NCBI RefSeq assembly: GCF_041200025.1
Contig: NZ_CP165628.1
Coordinates: forward strand, 3,162,001 to 3,226,000
From: Rouxiella sp. WC2420
GTDB lineage: Bacteria; Pseudomonadota; Gammaproteobacteria; Enterobacterales; Enterobacteriaceae
Length of the DNA stretch: 64,000 nucleotides
Direction of reading: 5' to 3'
Below the pieces are notes generated by a model. That model was not told the DNA's origin. It saw only the letters and a program-made list of their open reading frames with translations, and made no database searches. The position numbers were made by a program, and so were the translations under genes. Each line of letters opens with the position of its first letter. Positions within the stretch are counted from its first letter, which is position 1. Below are positions 50,165 to 61,518 of this stretch, one piece after another.

Positions 50165-51517
50165 ATGCCGATAATTAACGCTTTTAGCTCGCTGACTGAA
50201 TTGAAGCAGCAACTTGACGACGGCGAGATCACTGCCGTCGCTATCGCTGCCCATTTTTTGGAACGAATCAACCGTTTTGATCCGCAACTGGCTTCGTTCG
50301 TCAGCGTTTTTGAGCAGCGGGCGCTGGACGCGGCCGAAGGTCAGGACAATTTGCTGGCGGCGGGTGTCAATCTCGGCCCTCTTCAGGGGCTGCCGATTGG
50401 CATCAAGGATCTGTTGCATTGGCAAGGGACACCGTGCAGCGCCGGGTCAAACCTGTTGAAAGGGGTAATCTCCGACGAAACCGCCGAGGTGGTAAAACAA
50501 CTGCATGCGGGTGGCATGAACATTGTCGGCAAGACCCAGTTGGTTGAGTTTGCCTTCGGCGGCTGGGGCACCAATCCACGCTTTACCGCACCGTGGAATC
50601 CGTGGGATAAAAAATGCCATCGCATTCCAGGCGGATCGTCCAGCGGTTCTGCGGTCGCCGTGGCTGCCGGGCTGGTGCCGGCCTCGTTAGGAACCGATAC
50701 CGGCGGTTCAGTACGCATTCCTGCCGCGTTAAATGGCCTGGTAGGATTAAAACCCACACAACGACGGGTCAGCAATCAGGGCTGTATTCCGCTGTCGGTA
50801 AACCTGGACTCGATCGGACCGCTAACTCGCACGGTAAAAGATGCCGCTTTGCTGTTTGAGTTGATGAGTGGCGTCACGCTGGCTAAACCGCAGGTTGGAA
50901 GGATGCGAGTCGCCATTTTGCAGGGTGATATGGACGGGGTTGCGGTAGAGCCCGAGATTTTGCAAGTTTTTGAAAAGACACAGTATGATTTACGTCAGTG
51001 CGGGATTGAGGTTGTTGCCATCAAGGCTCCCTTCTCACTGCCCGAGCTGTCACGCCTGAGCGGAGAAATTATCACGGCCGACGCCTACGCTTACCATTGT
51101 CAGGATTTGCAGGCTCATCCCGAAAGCTATGACCCGGTGATTTTCGGCAAACTAATGCAGGGGCAGTCTACCAGCAGTCAGGCCTACCTTTGCGCGATGG
51201 AAACTCGGCGTCAATATCAACAGGCTTTTGCCACAATGATGCTCGACGTTGATGCGATTCTGACCCCGACTCTAAGCATGACCGCAATCCCACTTTCCGA
51301 CGTTGACGAGCAAAAGGCCGCACTTGCTACCTTCACCCGTGGAGTCAACTATCTTGATGGCTGTGCGATTTCGCTTCCCGTTGCGCTTTCTTCTGCCGGA
51401 TTGCCGATCGGCATGCAGCTGATTGCCGCTGCCGAGGGGGAAAGCACGCTGCTGGCGCTGGCTGAAGCCTTGGAACGGCAAGGCGAGTGGCAAACCGTAC
51501 CGCCCGGCTTTGAGTGA
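50165..51517 (+). CDS. Second amidase-signature enzyme
   Basis: 450 residues, the same fold with Lys81 (PIGIKDLLHWQGT), Ser158 (PGGSSSGSA) and Ser182 (GTDTGGSVRIP). It is clearly distinct in sequence from the preceding amidase, so this is an old paralogue pair rather than a recent duplication. The gene starts 15 bp after the first amidase and is the last of the operon. Two amidases and a CN hydrolase behind one importer suggest stepwise deamination of a substrate with several amide nitrogens. Confidence 0.9.
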   Translation: MPIINAFSSLTELKQQLDDGEITAVAIAAHFLERINRFDPQLASFVSVFEQRALDAAEGQDNLLAAGVNLGPLQGLPIGIKDLLHWQGTPCSAGSNLLKGVISDETAEVVKQLHAGGMNIVGKTQLVEFAFGGWGTNPRFTAPWNPWDKKCHRIPGGSSSGSAVAVAAGLVPASLGTDTGGSVRIPAALNGLVGLKPTQRRVSNQGCIPLSVNLDSIGPLTRTVKDAALLFELMSGVTLAKPQVGRMRVAILQGDMDGVAVEPEILQVFEKTQYDLRQCGIEVVAIKAPFSLPELSRLSGEIITADAYAYHCQDLQAHPESYDPVIFGKLMQGQSTSSQAYLCAMETRRQYQQAFATMMLDVDAILTPTLSMTAIPLSDVDEQKAALATFTRGVNYLDGCAISLPVALSSAGLPIGMQLIAAAEGESTLLALAEALERQGEWQTVPPGFE

Positions 51518-51540
51518 GCGCATTTTCCGCGCCGCAATAG

Positions 51541-53229
51541 CTAGAGAAAATCCTTGGCCTTGCTCAACAGCGAGGCCTTGGTAATCACCCCCAACAGACG
51601 GCGTGACTGCGCGTTTTCCAGCACTGGCAAGCGCTCAAGCGGTGAAGTGCTGAACACCGCCCAGGCCTGCTCGTAGCTTGACCCTTGATATAGCACGGTA
51701 AATTCGTGCTCGATATAAGTCTCAATTCCGCCCTGCTTATCCAGACAACCATCGATAATGCCGCTCGCCAGCACGTTGGTTGCGACGACCCCGAGGAACC
51801 GCTCATCGCGATCGACAATATAGACATAACGAGTGCGCTGCTTTAACCCTTCGCTGACGACCTCGGCCAGCGTGGAATCGATATACATCTTGGAGCACGG
51901 GCAGATCAGCAGCTCGACGGTTCCGTTCTCAAAATCACTTTTTGCCATAAAGCGCGCATTGTGGCGCGTCAGCACCGGATAGGTTCCACTGGCCTTGAAG
52001 CGCGAGGCCACGACATAGGAAATGGCGGTCGCCAGCATCAGCGGGAACAGCAGTGAACTGTTTAGCGTCATTTCAAACGCCATCATGATCGACATTAGCG
52101 GCGCGTGGCTGGTAGCGGCAAGCAGCGCGCTCATGCCGATCGCCGCATACAACCCCATCGGTCCGGGATCAAATCCAAGCCATTGCAGGCAGGTGCAGAC
52201 CAACGCCCCGCTTGCCGCGCCAATCAGCAGTGACGGAGTAAATAACCCACCGACCGCACCGGAACCCACGGTGATCGCGGTTGCCACAATTTTCAGCACC
52301 AGCAATACCAGCAGTGAGGTGTGAAGATTGCCATTATTCAAAATCAAATCGATTACTTCAAAACCGTTGCCGAGTACCAGCGGCGATATCATCGCAACCA
52401 GCCCGACCGCCAGTCCCCCCACACCGAGACGCAGCGCCGGATGTGAGATTGGCTGTAGAGTTTTACGCACTCTGTCGATAGCGGCAATAAACATCGGCCC
52501 CATGATCCCGGTCGCGGCACCAATGGCCAGCACGGTAAAAATCGCGCCTGGCGTTGGGCTGAAAATGGCGGAAGAATAGAGGTACAGCGGTGCGTAATGG
52601 GTCAATGAACGAACGGTAAGCACTGCCACCGAGGCAGAGATAAATAGCGGGATCAGTCGCTGGACGGCGGTGACGCCAAAGGCAATCTCGGCCACGAACA
52701 GCGCTCCGGCAAAAGGCGCGTGGTAAACCGCAGCCAAGCCACCTGCGGCTGCCATTGCCACCACATCGGACTGATGTAACGAAGTAAAACGAGTAAAGCG
52801 CCCCAGCAGGCTGCCGCTGAGCGCGGAAAGCTGCACCATCGCCCCCTCACGGCCTATTGATCCTCCACTGGCGATACTGGCCAGTGAAGACAGTGAACGC
52901 AACAGCGTGCTGACGACCGGAATGCCCGGCAGACGTTTATCGATTACGTCAAGATAGTCGGGCATTTTGCCGTTGCGCGATTCATAGCGCAGCGCCCAAT
53001 AGAGAATAAATCCGGCAATGATACCGCCAACGGTGGTGATAATCGGCCAGACTAGCCTTGGATATTCGTTGAAAGCGCGAGTGATATCGCTGCCGTCGGT
53101 AAACATCAGCCCGTTAATGCCGCTAATGGCGAGACGAAAACCGATTGTCACCAACGCGGCTATGATCCCGGCAGGAATGGCAATCAACAGATTCACCCAA
53201 TCGGATTTTTGCAGGGCTTTAAAGCTCAT
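51541..53229 (-). CDS. ClC-family chloride channel/antiporter with C-terminal CBS domains
   Basis: 562 residues. The membrane domain (about 10-425) has the ClC signatures GSIGREGAMVQLSA (GREGP variant with the gating Glu) and VYHAPFAGALFVAEIAF, then GSGAVGGLFTPSLLIGA and GMSALLAATSHAPLMSIMMAFEMT. The C-terminal part (about 435-562) holds two CBS repeats, including YVYIVDRDERFLGVV and RLPVLENAQSRRLLGVITKASLL. E. coli ClcA and ClcB lack the CBS part, so this is the longer bacterial type, possibly controlled by adenine nucleotides. It may export or exchange chloride or fluoride. A long inverted repeat lies just upstream. Confidence 0.92.
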   Translation of the reverse strand: MSFKALQKSDWVNLLIAIPAGIIAALVTIGFRLAISGINGLMFTDGSDITRAFNEYPRLVWPIITTVGGIIAGFILYWALRYESRNGKMPDYLDVIDKRLPGIPVVSTLLRSLSSLASIASGGSIGREGAMVQLSALSGSLLGRFTRFTSLHQSDVVAMAAAGGLAAVYHAPFAGALFVAEIAFGVTAVQRLIPLFISASVAVLTVRSLTHYAPLYLYSSAIFSPTPGAIFTVLAIGAATGIMGPMFIAAIDRVRKTLQPISHPALRLGVGGLAVGLVAMISPLVLGNGFEVIDLILNNGNLHTSLLVLLVLKIVATAITVGSGAVGGLFTPSLLIGAASGALVCTCLQWLGFDPGPMGLYAAIGMSALLAATSHAPLMSIMMAFEMTLNSSLLFPLMLATAISYVVASRFKASGTYPVLTRHNARFMAKSDFENGTVELLICPCSKMYIDSTLAEVVSEGLKQRTRYVYIVDRDERFLGVVATNVLASGIIDGCLDKQGGIETYIEHEFTVLYQGSSYEQAWAVFSTSPLERLPVLENAQSRRLLGVITKASLLSKAKDFL

Positions 53230-53528
53230 TATTTCCCAAATTGATTAGCGAGTAATGGCAAATTTCTTTAGAACAAATCATAGCATTACTCGCTAATGGT
53301 GGAATAAGAACTTTTGAAACATCATCGAAATTGGCGATAACAGTTATAACGAGAAAATCTGTCGCGGCAACTGACTCAGGCGCACGCCGCCGTTGGCGAG
53401 AAACGGCATGAAAAATCGCTGTCGCCCACCGAGCGAACGATCGGCCCGCTATCCAGGCTGGCTATCAGGTTAACGTGTTCACCCTACTCTGGAACCACTG
53501 CCCGTGAGAAAGAGAATCTCACCGGCTC
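53230..53528. other. Promoter region of the ClC gene plus decayed sequence
   Basis: About 300 bp. It holds the 14-bp inverted repeat at 53244-53297, and from about 53380 on, sequence that looks like the disrupted 5' part of the GntR remnant. No intact gene. Confidence 0.5.
53244..53297. promoter_or_regulatory. 14-bp perfect inverted repeat, operator candidate
   Basis: ATTAGCGAGTAATG (53244-53257) and its exact complement (53284-53297) are separated by 26 nt, centre to centre 40 bp, near four helical turns. It starts 15 bp before the ClC gene start codon, so it must overlap the promoter or leader of that gene. Confidence 0.75.
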
Positions 53529-53864
53529 AAGCAGGTTCTGCATCAAGTCAGCAAATGCGGGATATCCACTGCCCGTCGGGAAACAGGTATCGAGCGGTTG
53601 CCAGATTTCCCGACTGCGGAACATCTGCCGCCGCTGCTGTATCGTTTTTTGCTGGAGAAATATGGCGTGCGGGTGGTGGCAGTGCGTGAGCAAATCACCG
53701 CCGTGCTGGCGAACGAAGAGGATCTTAAACTGCTGGAACTGAGTGCGCCCCACGCGGTAATGGTGATTGATGAGGTATCTTTCGATCAAAGTGCCTTACC
53801 GGTGATATTGGCCCACCACCGGTTCAGCACGGACAACTATATCTATGTTAATGAGATCAGGTAG
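53529..53864 (+). pseudogene. Remnant of a GntR-family regulator (UTRA domain only)
   Basis: The frame reads KQVLHQVSKCGISTARRETG, then ERLPDFPTAEHLPPLLYRFLLEKYGV and LLELSAPHAVMVIDEVSF, and ends in HHRFSTDNYIYVNEIR: the C-terminal UTRA effector domain of HutC-type GntR regulators. No ATG with ribosome site opens it (the open frame starts at a TTG inside). The N-terminal winged helix is absent and the preceding sequence is disrupted. It is therefore a truncated gene. An intact copy may once have regulated the ClC gene or neighbours. Confidence 0.65.
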
Positions 53865-53885
53865 TCATTGATTTAACGGTTATTA

Positions 53886-54866
53886 TCAATCCTTCAGCGT
53901 CAGCATCAAACCCGCCCGCAGCCCCAACGCTACGTTGGGGTTAGGGAAAAGCACCACCTCTTCGGCATGCTCGACGCGATAAATCTTGCCGCTCTGTTCG
54001 GCGAGAATATAACCCTGCGGATAAGCGGTAAAATTCAAAGCTTCTGGCGAAATATTGAGCACGAAGTCTGGCTGTTCGCGAATAATATCCTGCACCACCT
54101 GATAGTGCTTAAGTGATTCTCCGCGTCGTTGTGGAGGCGCCAAGTCACTCACCAATGCTTCTAACGCCTGTCTAATCTGACGAAACTGGCTGAGTTCGTT
54201 ATGTCCAAATGGCAGTGCTTTGCCCAATTCCAGCGTGCAGCTTTCGGCCTGGAACACTTCACTGCTGAAATGAGTAAAAGTGCCGCCGGGGGAACGATGG
54301 TAAACCAGCGCATCAAGCCCCGCCTGTTCAAGCCAATGAAGCATCTCTGCCGAATATGGCCGTGGCTGGAAAGGCAATAGACCAAAACGCAGATGCAGTG
54401 AACCACGGATTGCGGTATGCAAATCGTAGTGAAATCGTTGCGTCGCGCCCGCCGCCGAAGCATTGTGGTAAAACTCGGCTAAAAGTTGCTCAAGTTCCTG
54501 CGCGCGAACTGTTTCATCGCTAACGTCGAAACGGGCGTGGCGACCGCCAAACATCCGGTTCATATCGGCATGCAGATAACGTTTGTTGGCGCGCATTGAC
54601 GGCGGATTGCCCAGCACCACCAGCAGGCGCACATTCAACGGGCGTGACCCCGCGAGCAATTCGGCCACCAGCTGATTGAGCAGCTCGATTGGGGCGGTTT
54701 CATTGCCATGAACGCCAGCTGAAATCACCACGGCCTTTTCGCAGGCGTGGCGCGGCGACAGTTCAAGAACCCCTTCGCCATGCCACTGCCAGTCGAGATG
54801 GGGCAATTGCCCTACCGGATTTAACGGCGGCCTGCCCTCCAGCGTTTGTGCTAAAACATCAAACAT
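53886..54866 (-). CDS. astE: Succinylglutamate desuccinylase AstE
   Basis: 326 residues from the ATG at 54866 (AGGAA eight bases upstream; the preceding GTG is less likely). It is a zinc-dependent AstE/AspA-family deacylase: the ISAGVHGNETAPIELL motif gives His and Glu ligands, RYLHADMNRMFGGRHA carries the substrate-binding Arg/Asn, and HYDLHTAIRGS holds the third zinc ligand His. The catalytic Glu is in CTLELGKALPFG. It hydrolyses N-succinylglutamate to succinate and glutamate, the last step of the arginine succinyltransferase (AST) pathway. Last gene of the operon, 35 bp after astB. Confidence 0.95.
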   Translation of the reverse strand: MFDVLAQTLEGRPPLNPVGQLPHLDWQWHGEGVLELSPRHACEKAVVISAGVHGNETAPIELLNQLVAELLAGSRPLNVRLLVVLGNPPSMRANKRYLHADMNRMFGGRHARFDVSDETVRAQELEQLLAEFYHNASAAGATQRFHYDLHTAIRGSLHLRFGLLPFQPRPYSAEMLHWLEQAGLDALVYHRSPGGTFTHFSSEVFQAESCTLELGKALPFGHNELSQFRQIRQALEALVSDLAPPQRRGESLKHYQVVQDIIREQPDFVLNISPEALNFTAYPQGYILAEQSGKIYRVEHAEEVVLFPNPNVALGLRAGLMLTLKD

Positions 54867-54901
54867 CACACAGGTTCCTTTTTCAAATCACTTCACCGCA
54901 C

Positions 54902-56248
54902 TCAGCCCTGCTGGAAAGGGTAAATGCTGCCCAGATGCAGGATCTGCGTCAGCTCATCCAAGGCGTGGCGCACTTCAGTCAACAGCTGAGGATCGACCAA
55001 ATCTTCCTGTTGCATGCGATCGCGATAGTGTTTATCGACCCACTGATTGAGGCGATTAAACAATGTTTCATCGATCAGCGAGCCACGGTTCACCGCGTGC
55101 AGTTCGTCATCGTTAAGTGCCACGCGCAGGCGCAAACAGGCTGGACCGCCGCCGTTGCGCATACTTTCACGCAAATCAAAGACCTGAATCTGATCGATTG
55201 GACCACCGCTGTCACGCAAATCAGATAGATAATCCCACACAGCCTTGTGCTGGCGCGATTCCTCTGGCACCACGATAGTCATTTTACCGTCTGCCCGGCT
55301 CAGCAGCTGACTGTTAAACAGATAAGTTGCGACGGCATCATCAAGAGTCACACGCGCCTGAGGCACTTCAATTGGCTGAAACTCACATTCCAGTTTCGCC
55401 ATTTTGCGACGGATCTCGTCGAACGCACTCTGCTGATTAACAAACGCCTGCTGGTGATGAAACAACACCTGACGATTACTGACTGAAATCACATCATTGT
55501 GAAATACGCCGTGGTCGATAGCTGTAGGATTTTGCTGCACAAACACCGTTTGACTGGCGTCCAGCTGATGCAAACGGGCAATTGCGTCACTCGCCAGACG
55601 GGTTTGTCTGGCCGGATATCGCACGGGTTCATTTTCACCATTGACTAACCCGTCACGACCGTAAACAAACACCTGCACGCCGGGCTTGTCATACTCGGCG
55701 CAAAGGCGGTTATGGTTGGCCGCCCCTTCGTCACCCAGACTCGCTACCTGCGGCAGGGCAGAATGGTGAGCGAAATGCTGTGAATTCTTGAAGGTCGCCT
55801 GCAAAATAGCAGAGGTAGTTTCCGCCTCAATCGCGCGGTGAAACTTGTTGTTCAGATTCGCCACGGTAAAATGCACGCGTCTATCGGCACTATCAGCCGA
55901 AGGGGAAACAGTGGCTGCATTGGCAACCCACATCGCTGAAGCAGAGCTCAAAGAGGACAACAGCCGTGGCGAATAGGCATTGGCCTGCGCCAATATTTGA
56001 GCGTCGTTGCCGTGAAAACCCATTTGGCGCAGAGTGGCAAGGTGCGGCCGTTCATGCGGCGGCAAAACTCCCTGCTTAAAGCCTAAATCTGCCAAGGCCT
56101 TCATTTTCAACAAACCCTGCCTGGCGGCCAGTTTGGGGTTTGCTACCGCACTCTGATTGCGAGTTGAAGCCTCATTGCCAAACGACAGACCTGCGTAATG
56201 GTGTGTCAGTCCGACCAGGCCATCAAAGTTTACTTCATATCCAGACAT
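54902..56248 (-). CDS. astB: N-succinylarginine dihydrolase AstB
   Basis: 448 residues beginning [29 protein letters not shown], the AstB N-terminus; GGAG precedes the ATG at 56248. It belongs to the amidinotransferase fold. Catalytic candidates are the Asp/His pair around [15 protein letters not shown] and the Cys in [14 protein letters not shown] near the C-terminus. It converts N2-succinylarginine to N2-succinylornithine, CO2 and two ammonia, the nitrogen-releasing step. It follows astD by 27 bp. Confidence 0.95.
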   Translation of the reverse strand: MSGYEVNFDGLVGLTHHYAGLSFGNEASTRNQSAVANPKLAARQGLLKMKALADLGFKQGVLPPHERPHLATLRQMGFHGNDAQILAQANAYSPRLLSSLSSASAMWVANAATVSPSADSADRRVHFTVANLNNKFHRAIEAETTSAILQATFKNSQHFAHHSALPQVASLGDEGAANHNRLCAEYDKPGVQVFVYGRDGLVNGENEPVRYPARQTRLASDAIARLHQLDASQTVFVQQNPTAIDHGVFHNDVISVSNRQVLFHHQQAFVNQQSAFDEIRRKMAKLECEFQPIEVPQARVTLDDAVATYLFNSQLLSRADGKMTIVVPEESRQHKAVWDYLSDLRDSGGPIDQIQVFDLRESMRNGGGPACLRLRVALNDDELHAVNRGSLIDETLFNRLNQWVDKHYRDRMQQEDLVDPQLLTEVRHALDELTQILHLGSIYPFQQG

Positions 56249-56275
56249 CATGATCTCCATTGCTGATGGCGAGGG

Positions 56276-58827
<2,552 letters not shown>

Positions 58828-58862
58828 GATAATTACCTCATTACTAATGGATAACGCCCACT

Positions 58863-60071
58863 TCAGGCACAGAGTCTGGCAACGGCACGTTCCAGTCGGT
58901 TAAGTCCCTCTTCGATATCTTCCTGCGGGATAATCAACGAAGGAGCAAAACGTAAAACATTGGTTCCGGCAATCAGCGCGATAAGCCCTTCTTCAGCAGC
59001 CAACTGGGTCAAGTGCTTGGCCTGTCCGGCATACCGCTCGCTCATCTCGGCACCAAGCAGCAGACCTAACCCGCGTATTTCAGAAAACACGTGGAATTGG
59101 TGATTGATTTGATTAAGCCTTTCGATAAACCACTGATGTCGCAGAGCCACACCGCCGAGAACTTCCGGAGTATTGATAATTTCAACCACTTTGCCTGCCA
59201 CCGCAGTTGCCAAGGGGTTGCCACCATAAGTTGTGCCATGCGTACCCGGTTGGAAATGGCTAGCAAGGCTGTCGACTGTTAGCATCGCGCCGATTGGGAA
59301 ACCACCTCCCAAGGCTTTGGCACTGGTGAGAATATCGGGAACAACACCGTAAGTTTGGTAGGCGTAAAGGTCACCCGTTCTGCCGACGCCGGTTTGGACT
59401 TCATCAAAAATCAGCACGGCGTCATGCTGAGAACAAAGTTCACGCAGCCCAGCCAGGAATTCAGGATTGGCTGGTACAACACCGCCCTCACCCTGCACCG
59501 GCTCAACAATTACGGCGCAGGTTCGCGCGGAGATATGCTCGGCAACCGCTTGTAAATCATTGAACGGCAGATGGGTTATGGCAGGTGGCAACGGAGCGAA
59601 ATCTTGAGAATATTTGGGTTGTCCCCCAGCCGTAACGGTAAAGAGAGTGCGACCATGGAAGGCATTCTTAAAGGCAATGATTTCATTTTTTTCATTCGGC
59701 TTTTTAGAGTGACCGACAAGGCGCGCAAGTTTAAGGGCAGCTTCATTAGCTTCAGCCCCGGAGTTACAGAAAAAAATCTTATCGGCAAAGGTCGCATCTA
59801 CCAGCTGTTTGGCCAAACGCAAGACTGGCTCATTGGTATAACCATTTCCAAGATGCCATACCTTATCAGCCTGTTCAGTTAACGCGCGCAACACCTCTGG
59901 ATGACGGTGGCCCAAAGCGTTAACGGCAATTCCACCTGCAAAATCGATATAATCTTTCCCAGTTTGGTCCCATAAACATGATCCCTCACCACGCACTGGA
60001 ATAAATTCCGCAGGTGCATAAACTGGGACTAAGTAGTCATTAAACTGCTGGCGAGTTACACGCTGTTCCAT
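58863..60071 (-). CDS. astC: Succinylornithine transaminase AstC
   Basis: 402 residues, class III PLP aminotransferase. [17 protein letters not shown] binds the cofactor phosphate, [15 protein letters not shown] and [20 protein letters not shown] carry the PLP Asp, and the Schiff-base lysine is in [25 protein letters not shown] closes the site. In the operon it makes succinylglutamate semialdehyde from succinylornithine; the enzyme can also act as acetylornithine aminotransferase. It is first of astCADBE. GATGAGG lies six bases before the start. Confidence 0.95.
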   Translation of the reverse strand: MEQRVTRQQFNDYLVPVYAPAEFIPVRGEGSCLWDQTGKDYIDFAGGIAVNALGHRHPEVLRALTEQADKVWHLGNGYTNEPVLRLAKQLVDATFADKIFFCNSGAEANEAALKLARLVGHSKKPNEKNEIIAFKNAFHGRTLFTVTAGGQPKYSQDFAPLPPAITHLPFNDLQAVAEHISARTCAVIVEPVQGEGGVVPANPEFLAGLRELCSQHDAVLIFDEVQTGVGRTGDLYAYQTYGVVPDILTSAKALGGGFPIGAMLTVDSLASHFQPGTHGTTYGGNPLATAVAGKVVEIINTPEVLGGVALRHQWFIERLNQINHQFHVFSEIRGLGLLLGAEMSERYAGQAKHLTQLAAEEGLIALIAGTNVLRFAPSLIIPQEDIEEGLNRLERAVARLCA

Positions 60072-60987
60072 ATCAACCTCATCGTTAATGTGCTTAAGTC
60101 ATTTCCTGTCACTGGCAGTAAATCACCTGAATTCAATGCCAGACATTGTTAGGGGTCATAATCGAAATTGCTCTAATTTCAGGCTTTAGGCTCACCCTCC
60201 CTAAACAATGTGAAAAAGAAGCTCTGTGAAAACATTTATTTATAAACAGTCCTTGAATGCTTCTGAAGTACTGCTCTGATGTGCGTTCACTTCCACAGCT
60301 TTGAGGAAGTTGGAATACTAGGGATTCGAATCCATTGGATTGATAATAGGGTGCAGACATCATGCCAGCAAAGGAAAAAAGTGAATAAAAACGATCGACA
60401 CACGGGAAAACAACAAGTTAAACGCATCCATTATTCACTTTATGTGCATAAAAAGTGAATATTTATGAAAAACCTCTTTACTGGCGCGATTGTTCGAGAA
60501 TGAGTATGCAACTAAAAAAACTTAAAAAACTTCAATATTTGTGAGCTATAACTCATGTACTTGTTTAGCAAAAATCAATTATGCACTCTTATAGTGCCAG
60601 TTAAGCACCAAAAAGAAGCCCGCAACGCGATTAACTTCTTTTGAATTTATCAAGATGTTGGTAATTAGCGTTAAAGAGAAGATTATTTAAGATTACAGCT
60701 AAATCCGGAAAGCTTGATTCTTTAAATAATTAAAACGAAGATTGATACAACTCTCAAAGTGGCAACTTATCAGCCTGAATAAAAAATAAAACAAATAATT
60801 TTCGTTAGCCCATCACATATTCCAATAGTTATAGGTATAATTCAAAGGTTAATTAAAAACAATTGACAGCCATGATAGCAATAATTAACTCGAGTAAAAC
60901 AAATACTCGTTATGACAAAAGAATATTATTGTAAAACTCTATGGCTCGGAAACGATCTGACTTTTTAACTCACTACAAGGGAATAGT
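60072..60987. other. Long A+T-rich intergenic region between ast operon and T3SS island
   Basis: 916 bp with no credible gene; a 76-codon frame at 60133-60363 (-) has no ribosome site or recognisable sequence. The part next to astC holds its promoter and the AGTGAATA repeats described separately. From about 60640 on the sequence becomes uniformly A+T-rich, like the T3SS genes that follow. Confidence 0.55.
60378..60461 (-). promoter_or_regulatory. ArgR-like boxes upstream of astC
   Basis: AAAGTGAATA occurs at 60378-60387 and 60452-60461 and as its complement at 60432-60441, the last two forming a 10-bp inverted repeat with a 10-nt spacer. TGAATA/TATTCA halves resemble ArgR boxes (consensus wnTGAATwwwwATTCAnw). 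The site is about 310-390 bp before astC. ArgR is known to activate ast in enterics. Confidence 0.4.
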
Positions 60988-61497
60988 ATGTTAAAGAAAA
61001 AAGGAGTTAACAATGTGGAGTACAAATTTCATGACTATATCCTCACAAAAGATAATCAACTTATACAAAACAGTAAGTTCATAAGAGCAGGAGCTAAAGA
61101 GCTATCTGTTTTAAGAGTTTTAATTGAATCTGCTGGTACAGTTGTTGATAAAAATGACTTACTCGACAAGGTTTGGGGTTGTGCAATGGTGTCAGAGGAA
61201 TCCCTGGCTCGTTGCATATATGTATTGAGAAAGTTATTTAAACAAAATAAAAGCAATAACTATATTCAAACAATTTATTCAAAGGGTTACATTTTCGTTG
61301 CAGAAGTATGCGAACACCTTCCAATTGAAAAAGAATTAGTTAAAGCCGAACCGAGTATTTCACATCAGGAAATTTTTGAGAGCCTGTTTGGAAAGGGAGT
61401 ATCTTTTATTGAAATTTTGGGGCAACAGCATGTTGCAATTGACGTAAAAATATTGCTGCCCACCAATGAGTTTTTTAGCAAAAAAAATGAAAGCTAA
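60988..61497 (+). CDS. HilA-like winged-helix regulator of type III secretion
   Basis: 169 residues. An OmpR/PhoB-type winged helix covers about 12-110: EYKFHDYILTKDNQLIQ, GAKELSVLRVLIESAGTVVDKNDLLDKVWG, SEESLARCIYVLRKLF and YIQTIYSKGYIFVAEV. This matches the N-terminal DNA-binding domain of HilA, ToxR or CadC, without a membrane segment. The C-terminal 60 residues are unlike the large HilA TPR part, so this is a short form. AAGGGAA precedes the ATG. It converges on the translocon operon, a position that fits a local activator. A+T-rich codon use like the island genes. Confidence 0.83.
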   Translation: MLKKKGVNNVEYKFHDYILTKDNQLIQNSKFIRAGAKELSVLRVLIESAGTVVDKNDLLDKVWGCAMVSEESLARCIYVLRKLFKQNKSNNYIQTIYSKGYIFVAEVCEHLPIEKELVKAEPSISHQEIFESLFGKGVSFIEILGQQHVAIDVKILLPTNEFFSKKNES

Positions 61498-61518
61498 TGA
61501 GTCAATGGCGGGTGATAA

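Noticed and set aside
48567-51517. Cyanuric acid degradation cluster because of AtzG/AtzE-like genes
   Set aside because: No cyanuric acid hydrolase (AtzD), AtzF/AtzH or biuret hydrolase is present; only the amidase/small-subunit pair resembles that pathway.
60072-60300. Sigma-54 promoter for astC, expected from enteric relatives
   Set aside because: I looked for GG-N10-GC on the minus strand; candidates such as TGGCATTGAATTCAGG miss the GC at -12, so no site is called.
60133-60363. 76-codon minus-strand frame in the gap upstream of astC
   Set aside because: No ribosome site and no recognisable sequence; it lies in the likely astC promoter region.
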